DNA of 64,000 nucleotides from Mycocentrospora acerina (Eukaryota; Ascomycota; Dothideomycetes; Pleosporales), in NCBI GenBank assembly GCA_022701365.1, contig JAKUHH010000026.1:124001-188000 (forward strand). The letters run 5' to 3'. The notes under the pieces were generated by a model. That model worked only from the letters and a program-made list of their open reading frames with translations. It made no database searches and was not told where the DNA came from. Position numbers and translations under genes: made by a program. Of this stretch, positions 1 through 11,094 are shown piece after piece. Numbering within the stretch: the stretch's first letter is position 1; each line of letters begins with the position of its first letter.

Positions 1-344
1 ACTTCTCGACTACGTTGCTTGACCCCCCTTCCCCCCCCCCTCCCCCTCGGGTCTTCTTGAGGTACGTAGAGTAGATTGGGAGCTACATAATCCAAGTGTG
101 GAAAAGTAGGGTCAAGAGGCGTCTGAGGTGCCCTCGGGTGAAATCATGTAAATTCGCGACTGCCTGGAAGCAATAGGGAGAAGTATTGATGGTGAATCAA
201 TTAGGGTTGTTCAAACTGCAATCATGTTACTCTTGACTTTTCAACATGTTGCACTCGCATCTCTGTTTGCCACACAATTTCACTTGGACGTTTATTATTC
301 ACTATCGCCTGTCTATCCCTGCCAACGCTATCCTGCCATTCCCC
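1..344. other. 3' flank of the HECT ligase gene; no gene seen
   Basis: This is sequence beyond the stop codon of the HECT ligase gene. It includes a C-rich homopolymer-like tract at about 25-50. No convincing coding region was seen on either strand; the short open frame at 224-493 on the plus strand lies mostly antisense to the end of the ligase gene. Confidence 0.6.
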
Positions 345-3300
345 TCAACTCAAATCGAACCCAGCACCCGAAAACACGCTATACAGAAGCTTCTCCTTCA
401 GTAACTCTTCATCCTGATACATTGGTAGCTTCAGCAAGTTCACACATGTGCTTGTGCTTGGCAATCTTTCCTGGTCACTCCCCGCATCTCTGATGCTGAA
501 TCTCGGATTGAGTGTCCCAAAGCCCAAAAGCGGTGCCCTGGGTGTACTCGTCACAAACTTGAGCACCGCGCGCCGCTCATCATCTGACATCTCTTTCATA
601 ATCTTCCAGAAGAGTTGAATGGTTGGGTGCTCGAGGCCGTCGTCGCCAATGACATATGTGCCACCATAGATAGTGCTGCGACGCAAATCCTCGACATCAA
701 TCGATGTGCGAGTCCCGCTAATGAGGGTTTGGAGCTCCGCATGGTTGAACATGGAAAGCCAAGAGGGTTGAATCATTGTGCTGAGGCCACGGAGGAAGGC
801 GGTGGTTTGGAGGTAGGGTTGGTTCTGCAGGCGATGGCGCGCCATATAGCTAATATAAACGAGGCGGTTTTGGTTGGTAACAGCAGTGTTTGCACCATCA
901 GGCTTTAGCTCTTTTGTAATTGCTCTAGTCTTCGGGGGGTCTGTACTGCGGTCTACGACAACGGTATCTGTGACGGTAAAATTGAGCGAAAAGTCCTCTA
1001 CATCGCCGGAGTAAGTCTTGAGTTTGTGGAGTCCCTGGTAGAGTTCTTCATCCAAGTCGCGGAGATCGTTCAGCGTGGGGCGGTAACCAGACTCATTGGG
1101 AGCGGATCCAGTGCCGCCTGTGAGAGCCCATTTACGGAGGAAGAATGGCGCAAAGCTGACATCGACCAGAATACCTTCATACAAGCATTTGCCGATGATT
1201 CGGCCTAAGAATTCGTAACGTTGTAGTAGAATCGTGACTTGACTTCGGAATTCCGATGAGTGTTCGAGAAGACCTTCCTGTTTCAATTCCTCTTTAATTT
1301 CCTCGACCGCAGCGGGGTTTGGATATAGAAGGTGCTGGTCGTTCTCCACAAACATATCAATATCATCTGATGGCATGAACGCTCTATTAGTAACACTGGT
1401 AAGGAACTCCTTCGTTACACCACCGCCGTCAATTCCAGCCTCAGGCGCGTCAAACTGATCCATGAAAGTAATCTGAATCGGCTCTTTCAGTCCTTGTCCA
1501 AGCGAATAAAATTGCTCATAGGCATCGTCGAACTCATGTTCACGTCGAATCTTGGCTGCGTGCTTCTCAAAATGATGTGGAGCATCAGGTCGCGTCATGA
1601 TTCTCCACCTCCAAGCTTCAGGATCCGCACTGCCTCTTCGCTTGGTCATGTCCAAGTGGACAAACTCGCGAAATATCTGTACCCGAGTTGTGAAAGGAAT
1701 GAAGAAAGGCATGTTCTGAAGGATCTCCAAGCGAGGCGCAACAGCTTGCAGATACCTTCTCCTTGAAGCCTTGCGCTGCTGCCGTTGTAACCGCTCTAAA
1801 CGTCGCTGCTGTTGACTGCGACCCGTGCCGATGAGCTGCGGGGTATCATCGAACTCTTCCTCTTCTTCCTCATCAAGGTCGTCTGCGTCTTCTTCTTGTA
1901 TCTTGTGCCGCGATTCTTCCTCTTCTACCACAGCTGGAATGAAACCCTTCATGTCAAATCGCGAGGTCATCAGCCAGTGATCGGCAGGTAAGAACTTGCG
2001 TCGCGAATCTCTTTCATACAGCATACGAAGAAGTCCAGTGACCAGTCCTTTGACATAATCCATCTTCAACCCCGCAACACCGCCAATAGAAGGTTCGACC
2101 GACGCTTTTTGAGATTGAATTTCAAGGGCCGAGGGATTGAAAAAGCTCATGCCCGTGGTAGAGGCAGCACGCTCTTCAGCCATGGTAATGTCAGCGGCAT
2201 TGAAATACAGTGTAAAGCCTAAGTTCTTCAGGAAAGTTGTCAAGTCCTTCACCTCAGTCAAGGGCAGACCGTTGTCGCGAACTTGATTAGAGTAAATATC
2301 TTGCTTTCCTGCGGAAAAGAATTCCTCATCATCCGTCACTTTTAGAACAAATGTGTAGAGCTCCAAGAAAACGAGAATGACCCTCCACTCGTCAGCTACA
2401 GCGGCATCACGGTCAACTTCTTGTCGTGCCGGTTGCCAGAATCCGTGTTGCGTCAGCCCTGAAGTATTTGGACGTTCAATAACGCCACTTTCAGCACTTG
2501 CTTTCGGCTTGAGAAGCTCAATAGCAGCACGAGAATCTTTGAAGATAGTTCCAAATACCGATGAACGCTTTGACGCTTCCCAGAAATACCGAATTGCTGG
2601 TAGCCTACGGGTTGTCTTTCCAGATCGCACGTCCGATGGGCCAATGTATAGCCACATGCGGATTTCATCACCTCTCCTTGGAAAGAAACGCAGCAACGCA
2701 AGGGCATAGTTCGCTAATTGTCTCGCTTCTTCGATCTTCTCGTCATCTGACGCTTCCAACGCTTGTGATGATCCAGCTAGCAAACTCCCAATACCCTCTT
2801 GGTTGACCAAAGACAACACCTGCTCCTTTAGAAAGCCTGTAACATCCTCAGACGCTGTTTCAGAGGTGTCCTCTTCCGATACGTCCGTGATAGGGTGCGC
2901 GCTGTCGACGATGTTGACAGGGAGAGAGTTGAGCAGCGAAGAGACAACAGCGACGAAATCTCTGTGTACTGCATAAGCTTCTGGGGTATCGAAATTATGC
3001 GCATAGCGATGAAAGTAGATGAAAGATCCCAACAGCCGCAAACGACTGTGTGTGGTGTTTAACTCCGTATAAGCTTGCGCGCCGGACCCTCGGAACAGGG
3101 TGGCCAGCGCGTTTGCAAGCAACTTGTAGTTGATGGAGTCAGCCAGTGAGTCTCGAAACTTTTGTATCAGAGGTGATGTAGAGTCGGAGTTCAATAATGG
3201 GAGTGTCATGAAGATGTAGCCAAAAGCCTCATATGCGTCCAGAGTGTATCCTGTAACTTTCTTCAGGGGCGATATGACAGTGCCAAATATGGACTCCCAT

Positions 3301-3980
3301 GCATCCGAGTTGAATGCCTTTGATGCCTCGAGTGTGGGTGCAAGCTTCGCTACCACGTCCTTGAGAGCACGGTAGAATTCCTTGGCGTTTTGAGACGTCT
3401 CAGAGGGCGTCTGCTCAGCTACAAAGCGCAGGAGCGCGATGAGGTCGCTGTACTGATCCCAAGATGGCGTCGGGGACTTGTTCTGCTGCTGAAGAACTGC
3501 CAGGATGAGACTTTGCAGTCGCTGGTAGGCTGACAACCACGGCGTCGTCGATGCGGCACCCAGCCTCGAAGCTGTAACCATCTGTCGCGAGCCGTAGTGT
3601 CTTATTCTTTGCATGTCTCCCTCATTCCTTGCAGAGGCAAATTGCAGTAGTCGTTGAAGTTGGACGAGTGCCTCTGCCTCTGAGTGGTAGGCTGCGTCTG
3701 CGGACCCTTCTACCGTATCCCACTCCTGCCGCAACTCGAAGGCGATTTTCTGCCTAATTGAGTGCCCTCTCCAAACTCTCTGTATCCGCTTCGCTGCATT
3801 TAGGGTGTCCCGTTCCCGCTGTCGTTGGGCCCGTTCCTGCTGTGCGCGATCGATGGCTGCCTGCGAGCCAGCTCCGGTGCCTGTACCGTGGCTGGCATTG
3901 CCAAACGGGTTCCTTCCTCCTCGACCAGACAAGTTAACTTGGCGCGGGCGCCGTGTGTTGCCGGAGAAGCTTGTGAACAT
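345..3980 (-). CDS. HUL5: HECT-type E3 ubiquitin ligase, Hul5/UBE3C family
   Basis: Single-exon gene of 1211 residues. An IQ-type helix lies at residues about 62-80 (core IQRVWRGHSIR). A long helical middle follows, then an acidic stretch (DDLDEEEEEEFDD) and a C-terminal HECT domain over roughly the last 380 residues. The catalytic cysteine is recognisable as C1179 in the motif STSTCVNLLKLP, 33 residues from the end, followed by the usual hydrophobic C-tail ending GAGFDLS. An IQ motif near the N-terminus plus a C-terminal HECT domain and this length fit Hul5/UBE3C, which extends ubiquitin chains on proteasome-bound and misfolded proteins (family knowledge). The first ATG gives the typical N-terminus (MFTSFSGNTRRPRQVNLSGR). 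No frameshift or missing catalytic residue was seen. Confidence 0.95.
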   Translation of the reverse strand: MFTSFSGNTRRPRQVNLSGRGGRNPFGNASHGTGTGAGSQAAIDRAQQERAQRQRERDTLNAAKRIQRVWRGHSIRQKIAFELRQEWDTVEGSADAAYHSEAEALVQLQRLLQFASARNEGDMQRIRHYGSRQMVTASRLGAASTTPWLSAYQRLQSLILAVLQQQNKSPTPSWDQYSDLIALLRFVAEQTPSETSQNAKEFYRALKDVVAKLAPTLEASKAFNSDAWESIFGTVISPLKKVTGYTLDAYEAFGYIFMTLPLLNSDSTSPLIQKFRDSLADSINYKLLANALATLFRGSGAQAYTELNTTHSRLRLLGSFIYFHRYAHNFDTPEAYAVHRDFVAVVSSLLNSLPVNIVDSAHPITDVSEEDTSETASEDVTGFLKEQVLSLVNQEGIGSLLAGSSQALEASDDEKIEEARQLANYALALLRFFPRRGDEIRMWLYIGPSDVRSGKTTRRLPAIRYFWEASKRSSVFGTIFKDSRAAIELLKPKASAESGVIERPNTSGLTQHGFWQPARQEVDRDAAVADEWRVILVFLELYTFVLKVTDDEEFFSAGKQDIYSNQVRDNGLPLTEVKDLTTFLKNLGFTLYFNAADITMAEERAASTTGMSFFNPSALEIQSQKASVEPSIGGVAGLKMDYVKGLVTGLLRMLYERDSRRKFLPADHWLMTSRFDMKGFIPAVVEEEESRHKIQEEDADDLDEEEEEEFDDTPQLIGTGRSQQQRRLERLQRQQRKASRRRYLQAVAPRLEILQNMPFFIPFTTRVQIFREFVHLDMTKRRGSADPEAWRWRIMTRPDAPHHFEKHAAKIRREHEFDDAYEQFYSLGQGLKEPIQITFMDQFDAPEAGIDGGGVTKEFLTSVTNRAFMPSDDIDMFVENDQHLLYPNPAAVEEIKEELKQEGLLEHSSEFRSQVTILLQRYEFLGRIIGKCLYEGILVDVSFAPFFLRKWALTGGTGSAPNESGYRPTLNDLRDLDEELYQGLHKLKTYSGDVEDFSLNFTVTDTVVVDRSTDPPKTRAITKELKPDGANTAVTNQNRLVYISYMARHRLQNQPYLQTTAFLRGLSTMIQPSWLSMFNHAELQTLISGTRTSIDVEDLRRSTIYGGTYVIGDDGLEHPTIQLFWKIMKEMSDDERRAVLKFVTSTPRAPLLGFGTLNPRFSIRDAGSDQERLPSTSTCVNLLKLPMYQDEELLKEKLLYSVFSGAGFDLS

Positions 3981-5445
3981 GGTGGTGGCGGAGGGGTCGA
4001 GTGACAGCTATCAGTGCGTCAAGTCCCCATTGGGGGTTATCGCCAGGTTAGAGTAGCGAGCTTGAGCGCGGTGAGTCGACAGTGGTGGAAGAGAGGAAAG
4101 GGATGATAATAGCAAACCCACCTTCGAGAGCCTTCTATCAAACTCCAGCGGAAGGCAGTGATGGCGAAGTAGAGCTGTAGTCAGCAGAAGGCGCCGCATC
4201 GCCGCCCTAACTCCGGTTGGTCCGTGTCAAGACTGTGATGTAATCGCGGCTCTCTCATATGAACCTCGCCTTGCACCATCATCCATCATCTCAAGCTTCA
4301 TGCACCGGCGTGAAGACGTGACACCCATCTTGAGTTATATCTACAAATCAAGTGTTACCAGACACACAAGACCAAACACTTCTGCGTGCCGTCTCCAGAT
4401 ATGGTGACTTTTACTAGCATGGTGCGGCCTCTTGACGAAGGGTGAAAAGATCCAGGCTAGTTTACAGAAGCTTCAGTATACCTTGGAGGATTCATGTTGA
4501 GTGACTATCACTTATGTTCCTTGATGTGATGCCTAGAACATAGAAGGGGTAGGAATCGCATGAACACAGCTCTGTATTTATTCATCATCTCCTTCTTTCC
4601 CTGTCTCAAACCAGCACTTGTTGCTATATACCATACTTTCCCATACTTGACTCACCTACTACTCAAGGTATGCTTATCCGATACTTTACTGCACATCAAT
4701 CCCTTGAATGAACTGATGCTCACAAAAACGGTCACCACCATCTCCGATTACCTGTTCTTGCTGTCTTACAAACAACTTATTGTCGATACATGAATATACT
4801 CGATCGAACAAATAAAAATTATACAAACATATACATTGACATGCGCTCTTTCTCAATTTCTATCCCTGTCTCTTTCTTCCCCATTCCTCCTAGAGCCCCA
4901 CTTGCTACATATCCACAGTACAAATAACACGCACGCGACCAACCCCCACGCATCTCACCGCATACGTGGACAACCTTGCTCACGCTCAACATATGTTTAC
5001 TCATGACCGAAAAAAGGCAGGATTTTCAAATAAATTATATAACCACACCTTCCTAAACAAACCTATTGCTCATTTTAGTCTCACGCTCGCAGCCAATCCT
5101 GATCAAATTCGGAAGTTGCTGACCCGACGAGTGTTCTCCCTTCATGAATTTTCTAAAGATTGGTGGGAATGCTCTAGAGTTTGACAGCTGCAGAACGATC
5201 CTACTTAATACTAAGTTGCTACAAGAAATAGTTGGGGAAGTTTTTCCGTTGACCCTAGAATTCTAGTCACGCCAGCAACAATAACACGATATTTGAAGGA
5301 GATCCTTAATTGAAAATGAGCTAGACAAAAAAGCGTGGGAATTTCAGTTGTATTCAGCATTGTGCTCTATGCTTTATCTATTGCTTCCCAAGTTGACTTC
5401 TCAACGACTCCAATACTTGTTCTCAGCACAAACAATCCGCACGCA
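3981..5445. other. Intergenic: leader of HECT ligase gene and 3' side of transporter gene
   Basis: About 1.46 kb without a supported gene. The part next to 3981 is the presumed leader of the HECT ligase gene. The part from about 4560 is AT-rich. A 12-bp perfect palindrome (ctagaattctag) sits at 5255-5266. Open frames here are under 80 codons and unlike proteins. Confidence 0.5.
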
Positions 5446-7169
5446 CTAGTAAACGTAAAAGTTGACGGCCTCATCATCCATGGCCCTGATCTTCTTGTTG
5501 TCTCTCTGCAACACTAACCGAATCACCCAAGCGACAATAACTACACCTGCAGAGAAACCTGCACTGGCATACATGGCCTTGCTGAATCGGGGTGCATCGC
5601 TATCGGGCCAGAGATACGGTGTGTACACAAATGACAAGTTGCCCAATGTGTTCACAATAGCGATGACGGTTGTTTTCTTCTCATCAGTCTGTCCAAGCAC
5701 AGAGGCTGCCCATGACAAGTTGATGTTATTGACGCCATATGTTGCGCCGACGAAGAGCACTATGGCGAAGTAGCGCGCACCGATGTTGAGGGATGCCGTA
5801 CCCACGATGAAGCCGACGATTGCAACCAACTTCGATATTGATATATGCCAGGTGCGTTCGTTAAAGCGGCCAGAAGACCATGAGACAGCGACGGATGTGA
5901 AGACTGCAATAAGGTAGGGAGGGCAAGTCAGTACCAGGGTGATGGTACGGCTGAAGCCAAGAGTCTTGATGGCCGTGGGAAGGAAGTTCTTGAAGCCATT
6001 TGCAGAGAGATGGAGGTTCTGCATGAGAGCAAAGAGCCATGTACGGTAATCCATGCATGCCTCGCGAAGACCTGCCCAGGTGCTGACCTTGTCCTTGCGT
6101 CCAGTGGTGTCACGATAGATTCTGTGCATGTGTGGTTAGTTGACTAATTCTGTCACTGGTAAGATACTATAATCATACCTGTTGTGTGCTAGTTCTCGCT
6201 CAGACTGGTTGAGCCATCTGGTTTCGAGAGGCGCGTTAGGAAGCATGAAGTATGCGAGGGCGGCAACTCCGACTGCAGGAATATTAGCAGAGGCTTTTCG
6301 CTATGAACTAGTTTGCCTACCTGTGATCACACCCTGTATGATGAACAACCAGCGCCATCCCTCAAGGCCATGCTTGCCATCAAGACCAGCAAACACACCA
6401 GCTGCAATTAGACCAGAGAAAGAACTGGCAAGCAGGTTGCCAGTGTAGAAGATGGACATCCTGGTCGCAGACTCTTTACGGTTGTAGAACGCACTGATCA
6501 AGTACACTCCTCCAGGATAAAAAGGGGCCTCGGTAATACCCAGAATAAATCTATTACGTGTCAGATGGGTTTGGCAAACTCAACAACAACGTGACTCACC
6601 GGCACGCAAGCATGCCATGGTAGTTCTTGACAAGAGCCATAAGAGTTGACACAATAGCCCAAGCGAGCATCCAGCCCGACATGTAGATCGAGGGCTTAAT
6701 GCGAGTGAGCAACATGTTTGACGGAACCTGGCCAACGAGATATCTGTGGTCATATTTTAGCAGATGTCACGACTGACAGAATCATATCATGACTTACCCA
6801 ACGAAGAAGATGCTCACGCAAGTGTTGTATTGTGTACCTTTCAGACCAAGATCCTTGTCAAGGTTGTTGAGCTTTCCATTTACAATGGCATTACGATCTA
6901 GGAAGCTTAGCCGAGAACTCTTGACAACTCAGACAAGGAAGCTTAGCCATACCTAAGAAGTTCAAGAAATACATGAGCCAAAGTATGGGCATCATGTGTC
7001 TGTCGAGTTTCCTGACCAAGGCAATCTCAGCCGGGTTTGTCTTCGCTGCTGCTCCAAACTTGTCCAGTTCAACGCCATGCTGAGGCTTGTCGGGGTACTC
7101 TGTCAAACTGATCGTGTCGACTTGCTCTACAGAGCTCTTTGGCTTGAGCGGGGCGGGTTGAGAAGCCAT
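5446..7169 (-). CDS. MFS anion:cation symporter (Dal5/Tna1-like allantoate/nicotinate permease family)
   Basis: Six exons joined by removing introns 6898-6952, 6744-6797, 6551-6599, 6273-6320 and 6122-6178 (48-57 bp, GT..AG) give 486 residues in one frame. The N-terminus is cytosolic and acidic/basic. TM1 reads MPILWLMYFLNFLDRNAIVNGKL, carrying the DRxxxxN hallmark of the fungal anion:cation symporter family (TC 2.A.1.14). Further hallmarks are YLVGQVPSNMLLTRIKPS in TM2/TM3 and FILGITEAPFYPGGVYLIS. About 12 membrane segments are expected. Members take up organic anions such as allantoate, nicotinate, pantothenate or other carboxylates; the substrate here cannot be read from sequence. It is divergent from the A-T-R reductase gene across 563 bp, which suggests shared control. 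Intron 1 carries a 13-bp direct repeat. Confidence 0.9.
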
Positions 7170-7732
7170 GTTGACGCTCTAGAAGAGGCGAGAGTCGATG
7201 AGGCTCCATGTTGGCTTCCACGATGGTTTTATGCTAGCTGCATCGTATCCTTTGCCAATCTCTTACTTGTGGATTTTGATATAAACAAAGCCTTGCGGGG
7301 TCGTTCCCCGTGGGGAGGGAAGGTGTGGAGCGATAGGCCATTCGGCGAGCGGGGAAAAGCATGGCGAAGGAGCGGCCCCAGTTTATTCCTGGCAATGGTG
7401 CAGTAATCCAGACAATGCGAAGGCATTACTCGGCGCAAGTCCGCATCTTTCCAACCTTATCTTGGCTGTACAGGAAGGTGCAGTTCTGGCGCGACCTACA
7501 TCGTTGGACATTGGTGGTAAAATATTAAACCATGGAATCTGAAGAAGCGCTCATAGTGAAGATTGACGGAAAAGAATTCCGAGGCATGGTGCATCTCCAT
7601 CCGATGTGCAATTCAACCTCCTCTCCATAAAGACACCATACGACTCGATACCAGCTACACAGCACAACCTGTTTTGGTACGCCCCGAACGTTCATGATTC
7701 CATCTCTTACGTCTCGTTAAACCTTCCAAACC
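7170..7732. promoter_or_regulatory. Bidirectional promoter region between transporter and A-T-R reductase
   Basis: The 563-bp gap separates two divergent start codons, so it must hold both promoters. At 7296-7310 lies an inverted repeat, CGGGG-TCGTT-CCCCG, which also reads as CGG-N9-CCG. That is the form of a dyad bound by fungal Zn2Cys6 regulators (family knowledge). No such regulator gene is in the window. That the dyad is a functional site is inference. Confidence 0.45.
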
Positions 7733-10700
7733 ATGTCTTTGACAACTACGGTGACTGAAGAAGCGCCGACAAGGGTCTTACCTTTGGCCGAAAATAGCCC
7801 CGAAATCTTCACCCTTGATGAGCTGATTAAACGACGTGCATCTGAGCTGCGAGATTCGCCACTATTTGGATATCCAAAAGAGGGCCTGCTAGATTATGAA
7901 GAGCATTCAGCTCAAGCTGTGAACAGATATGTCGATGCAGCAGCGGCAGTGTTACAGCAAAGGGGACTCAAACCAGTGGTGAGTGCACCCCCTTTCCTTC
8001 TTGTGATTTCACTTCTGGAGACATCGCTTTCAGCGCTTGCTCAAATAGCGTTGGGAAGGTTAGAGGGTGAAGTTGACGAAACGTGACAATCTGGTCCAAG
8101 CGTTCAGCCTTAGCTAACCACATCAATAGGATCCTACTCTCGAGCAGGCTCCAGTCATCGGCATCCTCGCGCATTCGAGTTTGCATTTCATCATCACGCT
8201 CTTGGGTCTGAGTAGACTAGGCTATGCTAGTCTCCTACTCTCGACGCGGCTTGCGAGTCCTGCGATACTCCGCTTATTGGAGCTAGCAAAATGCGATACC
8301 ATCTTGACCTCATCAGCTTTTCATCCTGTGCTGGCAGAGGTACAGGCTGAACGCAGTGTTACACTACTGGAGCTTCTGGGACGGGAAGACTACCATGGAG
8401 TGGATGCGCCTGTATTCTCCCGGACATACAACCCAGAAACGGAAAATCCCAAGGTCGCCGTAATTATTCACTCCTCAGGATCTACCGGCCTGCCGAAACC
8501 TATCTATCTCACGAACCGCAGCTGTATCGCTGCGTTCTCGGCGAACTTGGACAGAAGGGCCTTGATGACACAGCCTCTATTCCACAGCTTTGGGTTTTAT
8601 GAGACGTTCAGATCAGTCTACTCCGGAAAGCCCATGTATTATGTCAATTACGCGTTGCCGATCACTAAACAGAATCTAACTGCAGCCATCGATTATGTTA
8701 AGCCAGATCTACTCTTCGCTGTCCCGTACGTTTTAAAACTGTTGGGAGAGTCCGAAGAGGGGATCAGATCTCTTGCTAAGATTGATATTGTCATGTATGG
8801 TGGCAGTGCCTGCCCAGATGATCTTGGTGACAAGCTTGTTAAGAATGGAGTAAATTTGGTCGCGAACTACGGCGCGTAAGTCTTCCAGCGTTGAATATGG
8901 AGTGAATCCCAACTAACACGTGTCAGCACGGAGACAAGTAGGCTGATGACCTCAGTCCGACCGAAAGGAGACCTAGCATGGAACTATCTTCGTATTCTGC
9001 CCAAGGTAAAGCAATACGTCCTAATGGACGAGCTTGCGCCCGGAATTCATGAATGCGTTGCACTTGACGGATTGAAGTCAAAGAGCACCATCAACTCGGA
9101 CAACCCTCCAAGATCATTCCGCACAAAGGACCTGTTCATGCGTCATCCAAACAACCCAGACTTTTGGAAATTTGTTTCAAGGCTGGACGACAGACTCACA
9201 CTGGTTAATGGCGAAAAAGTGCTTCCCATACCCATTGAAGGCCGCATTCGCCAAGAGGCCCTAGTCAAGGAGGCAGTTGTTTATGGAGACGGAAAGACTG
9301 TACCTGGTATTCTCATCATCAAAGCAGATAACGCAGCAAACACATCCGATGCGAATTTTCTGCAAGCTATCTGGCCAGCCGTCGAGGACGCAAACTCTCG
9401 TGCTGAAAGCTTCTCCCGTATTCCACAAGAGCTGGTAGTTGTACTTCCCGCAGCGACTTCCTACGCTTGCACAGATAAAGGCACTTTCATTCGCGCTCAG
9501 GTGTACGAGCAATTCAAAGATCAAATCGACGCCGCATACGCAAACTTCGAGAGCGATGCCGACGAAGGAGGCACAATAGCTTTGCCGTTGCCTGAGCTCG
9601 AACAGCATCTGCTACAGAGATTCCGTGAACATCTTGGCGTCGAGCTGCCGTCAACGGAGACCGATTTTTTTGCGTATGGTGTTGATAGCTTGCAGGGTAT
9701 GAAGATGTGGAGCTTGATGAAGAAAGAGCTCGATCTCGGTGGTAGGCAATCCCAGGTCGGTCAGAATATCCTCTATGAGACAGGGAACATTGCAGCACTA
9801 GCACGCTTTTTGGATGGACTACGCACTGGAAATGCAGAGGAGGCGCAAGATCAGCACCAGGTAATGTTTGACTTGATTGCAAAGCATTCGACTTTCAAGA
9901 AATTTAAGAAAGAAAAGTCCAAAGAGGTAGTAGTAAGTAGTACCCATTTCAGTCATGATGGTATAAATCTAACGTGTCTGGTAGGTCCTAACCGGTGCGA
10001 CTGGAGGATTGGGTGCGCATCTCCTTACACAACTAGTTCGGGACCCTAACGTGTCAACGGTATGGGCATTAGTCCGTGCTTCGTCAGATCACGCTGCACT
10101 GGAGAGAGTGCTGAAGAGCCTCTCATCCCGAGATCTATACCTGACCGCAGAAGAATCACGCAAAGTCATCGCTGTTCCTTCGGATCTCAGCAAACCAGAC
10201 TTCGGTCTTGGCGCTTCGCGCTTCGAGGAATTGAAATCAAGCCTTACATTGGTCATTCACAGTGCTTGGGCGGTCAATTTCAACATCTCTGTACAGAGTT
10301 TCGAGGATCAACATATCAAAGCCATACCAAACTTCATAAACCTTTGTCAATCAACAACACACGGCTCACCTGGACGCTTTTTCTTCTGCTCATCCGTGTC
10401 GTCGGCAGCCGGCACACCACGCCCTGGATCGGTGCTAGAAACCCCCGTCAAAGACATCGCACATGTTCAAGGAACAGGATATGCACGATCAAAGTTTGTC
10501 GCGGAACATATTGTCTACAACGCAGCGAAAGACGCGGGTGCTGAAGCTCGCGTACTGCGAATTGGACAATTGATCGGCGACAGCAAGGTCGGAGAGTGGA
10601 ATACAACAGAGGGTATCCCACTCATGATCCAAACCGCAGTCACACTTGGCGCTCTTCCCGCCCTGGACGAAGAGATGTCCTGGCTGCCTGTTGACTACGC

Positions 10701-11094
10701 TGCGCGCATCATCCTCGATCTATGCGATAACCGCAACGTCAAACCTGACCTTGTCTACCACGTGCTTAACCCTACACGCTTCCACTGGACAAGGGATATG
10801 CTTCCTGCATTGTCTGCTTCTGGACTGCAGTTTGAGACACTACCAACCGACCAGTGGATGGATAGATTGCGCAACTCGGACAGAGACCCAAAGAAAAACC
10901 CTCCAATCAAGTTATTGGACTGGTTTGAGAGCAAGTACGGGCCCAAAGCTTCGACTGCAAAGAAGGGTGTGTTGGAGTACTTGACCGAAGAGACGAAGAA
11001 AGACAGCGAGACGTTGAGCAACGTGCCTGATGTCACGAATAAGGAGTACGTGAATATGGTCGTCGAGCGACTACGGAGACACTGGGACGCGTGA
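7733..11094 (+). CDS. Adenylate-forming carboxylic acid reductase (A-T-R, NRPS-like)
   Basis: Four exons (introns 7979-8129, 8876-8926, 9933-9984) give 1035 residues, the usual size for fungal A-T-R enzymes. The adenylation domain covers about residues 20-530. It has the P-loop SSGSTGLPK at 197-205, NYGATE spanning intron 2, SRLDDRLTLVNGEKV, and the A10 lysine at about K515 (TDKGTF). The thiolation domain has the phosphopantetheine serine at about S585 (FAYGVDSLQG). The thioester reductase domain starts at about 667 with TGATGGLG (NADPH binding, 669-676) and has the short-chain-dehydrogenase pair Y832/K836 (YARSK). All catalytic motifs look intact. The enzyme should activate a carboxylic acid as an acyl-AMP, load it on the carrier arm and release it reductively as an aldehyde. 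It needs a phosphopantetheinyl transferase encoded elsewhere. There is no condensation domain. The substrate is unknown. Confidence 0.93.
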
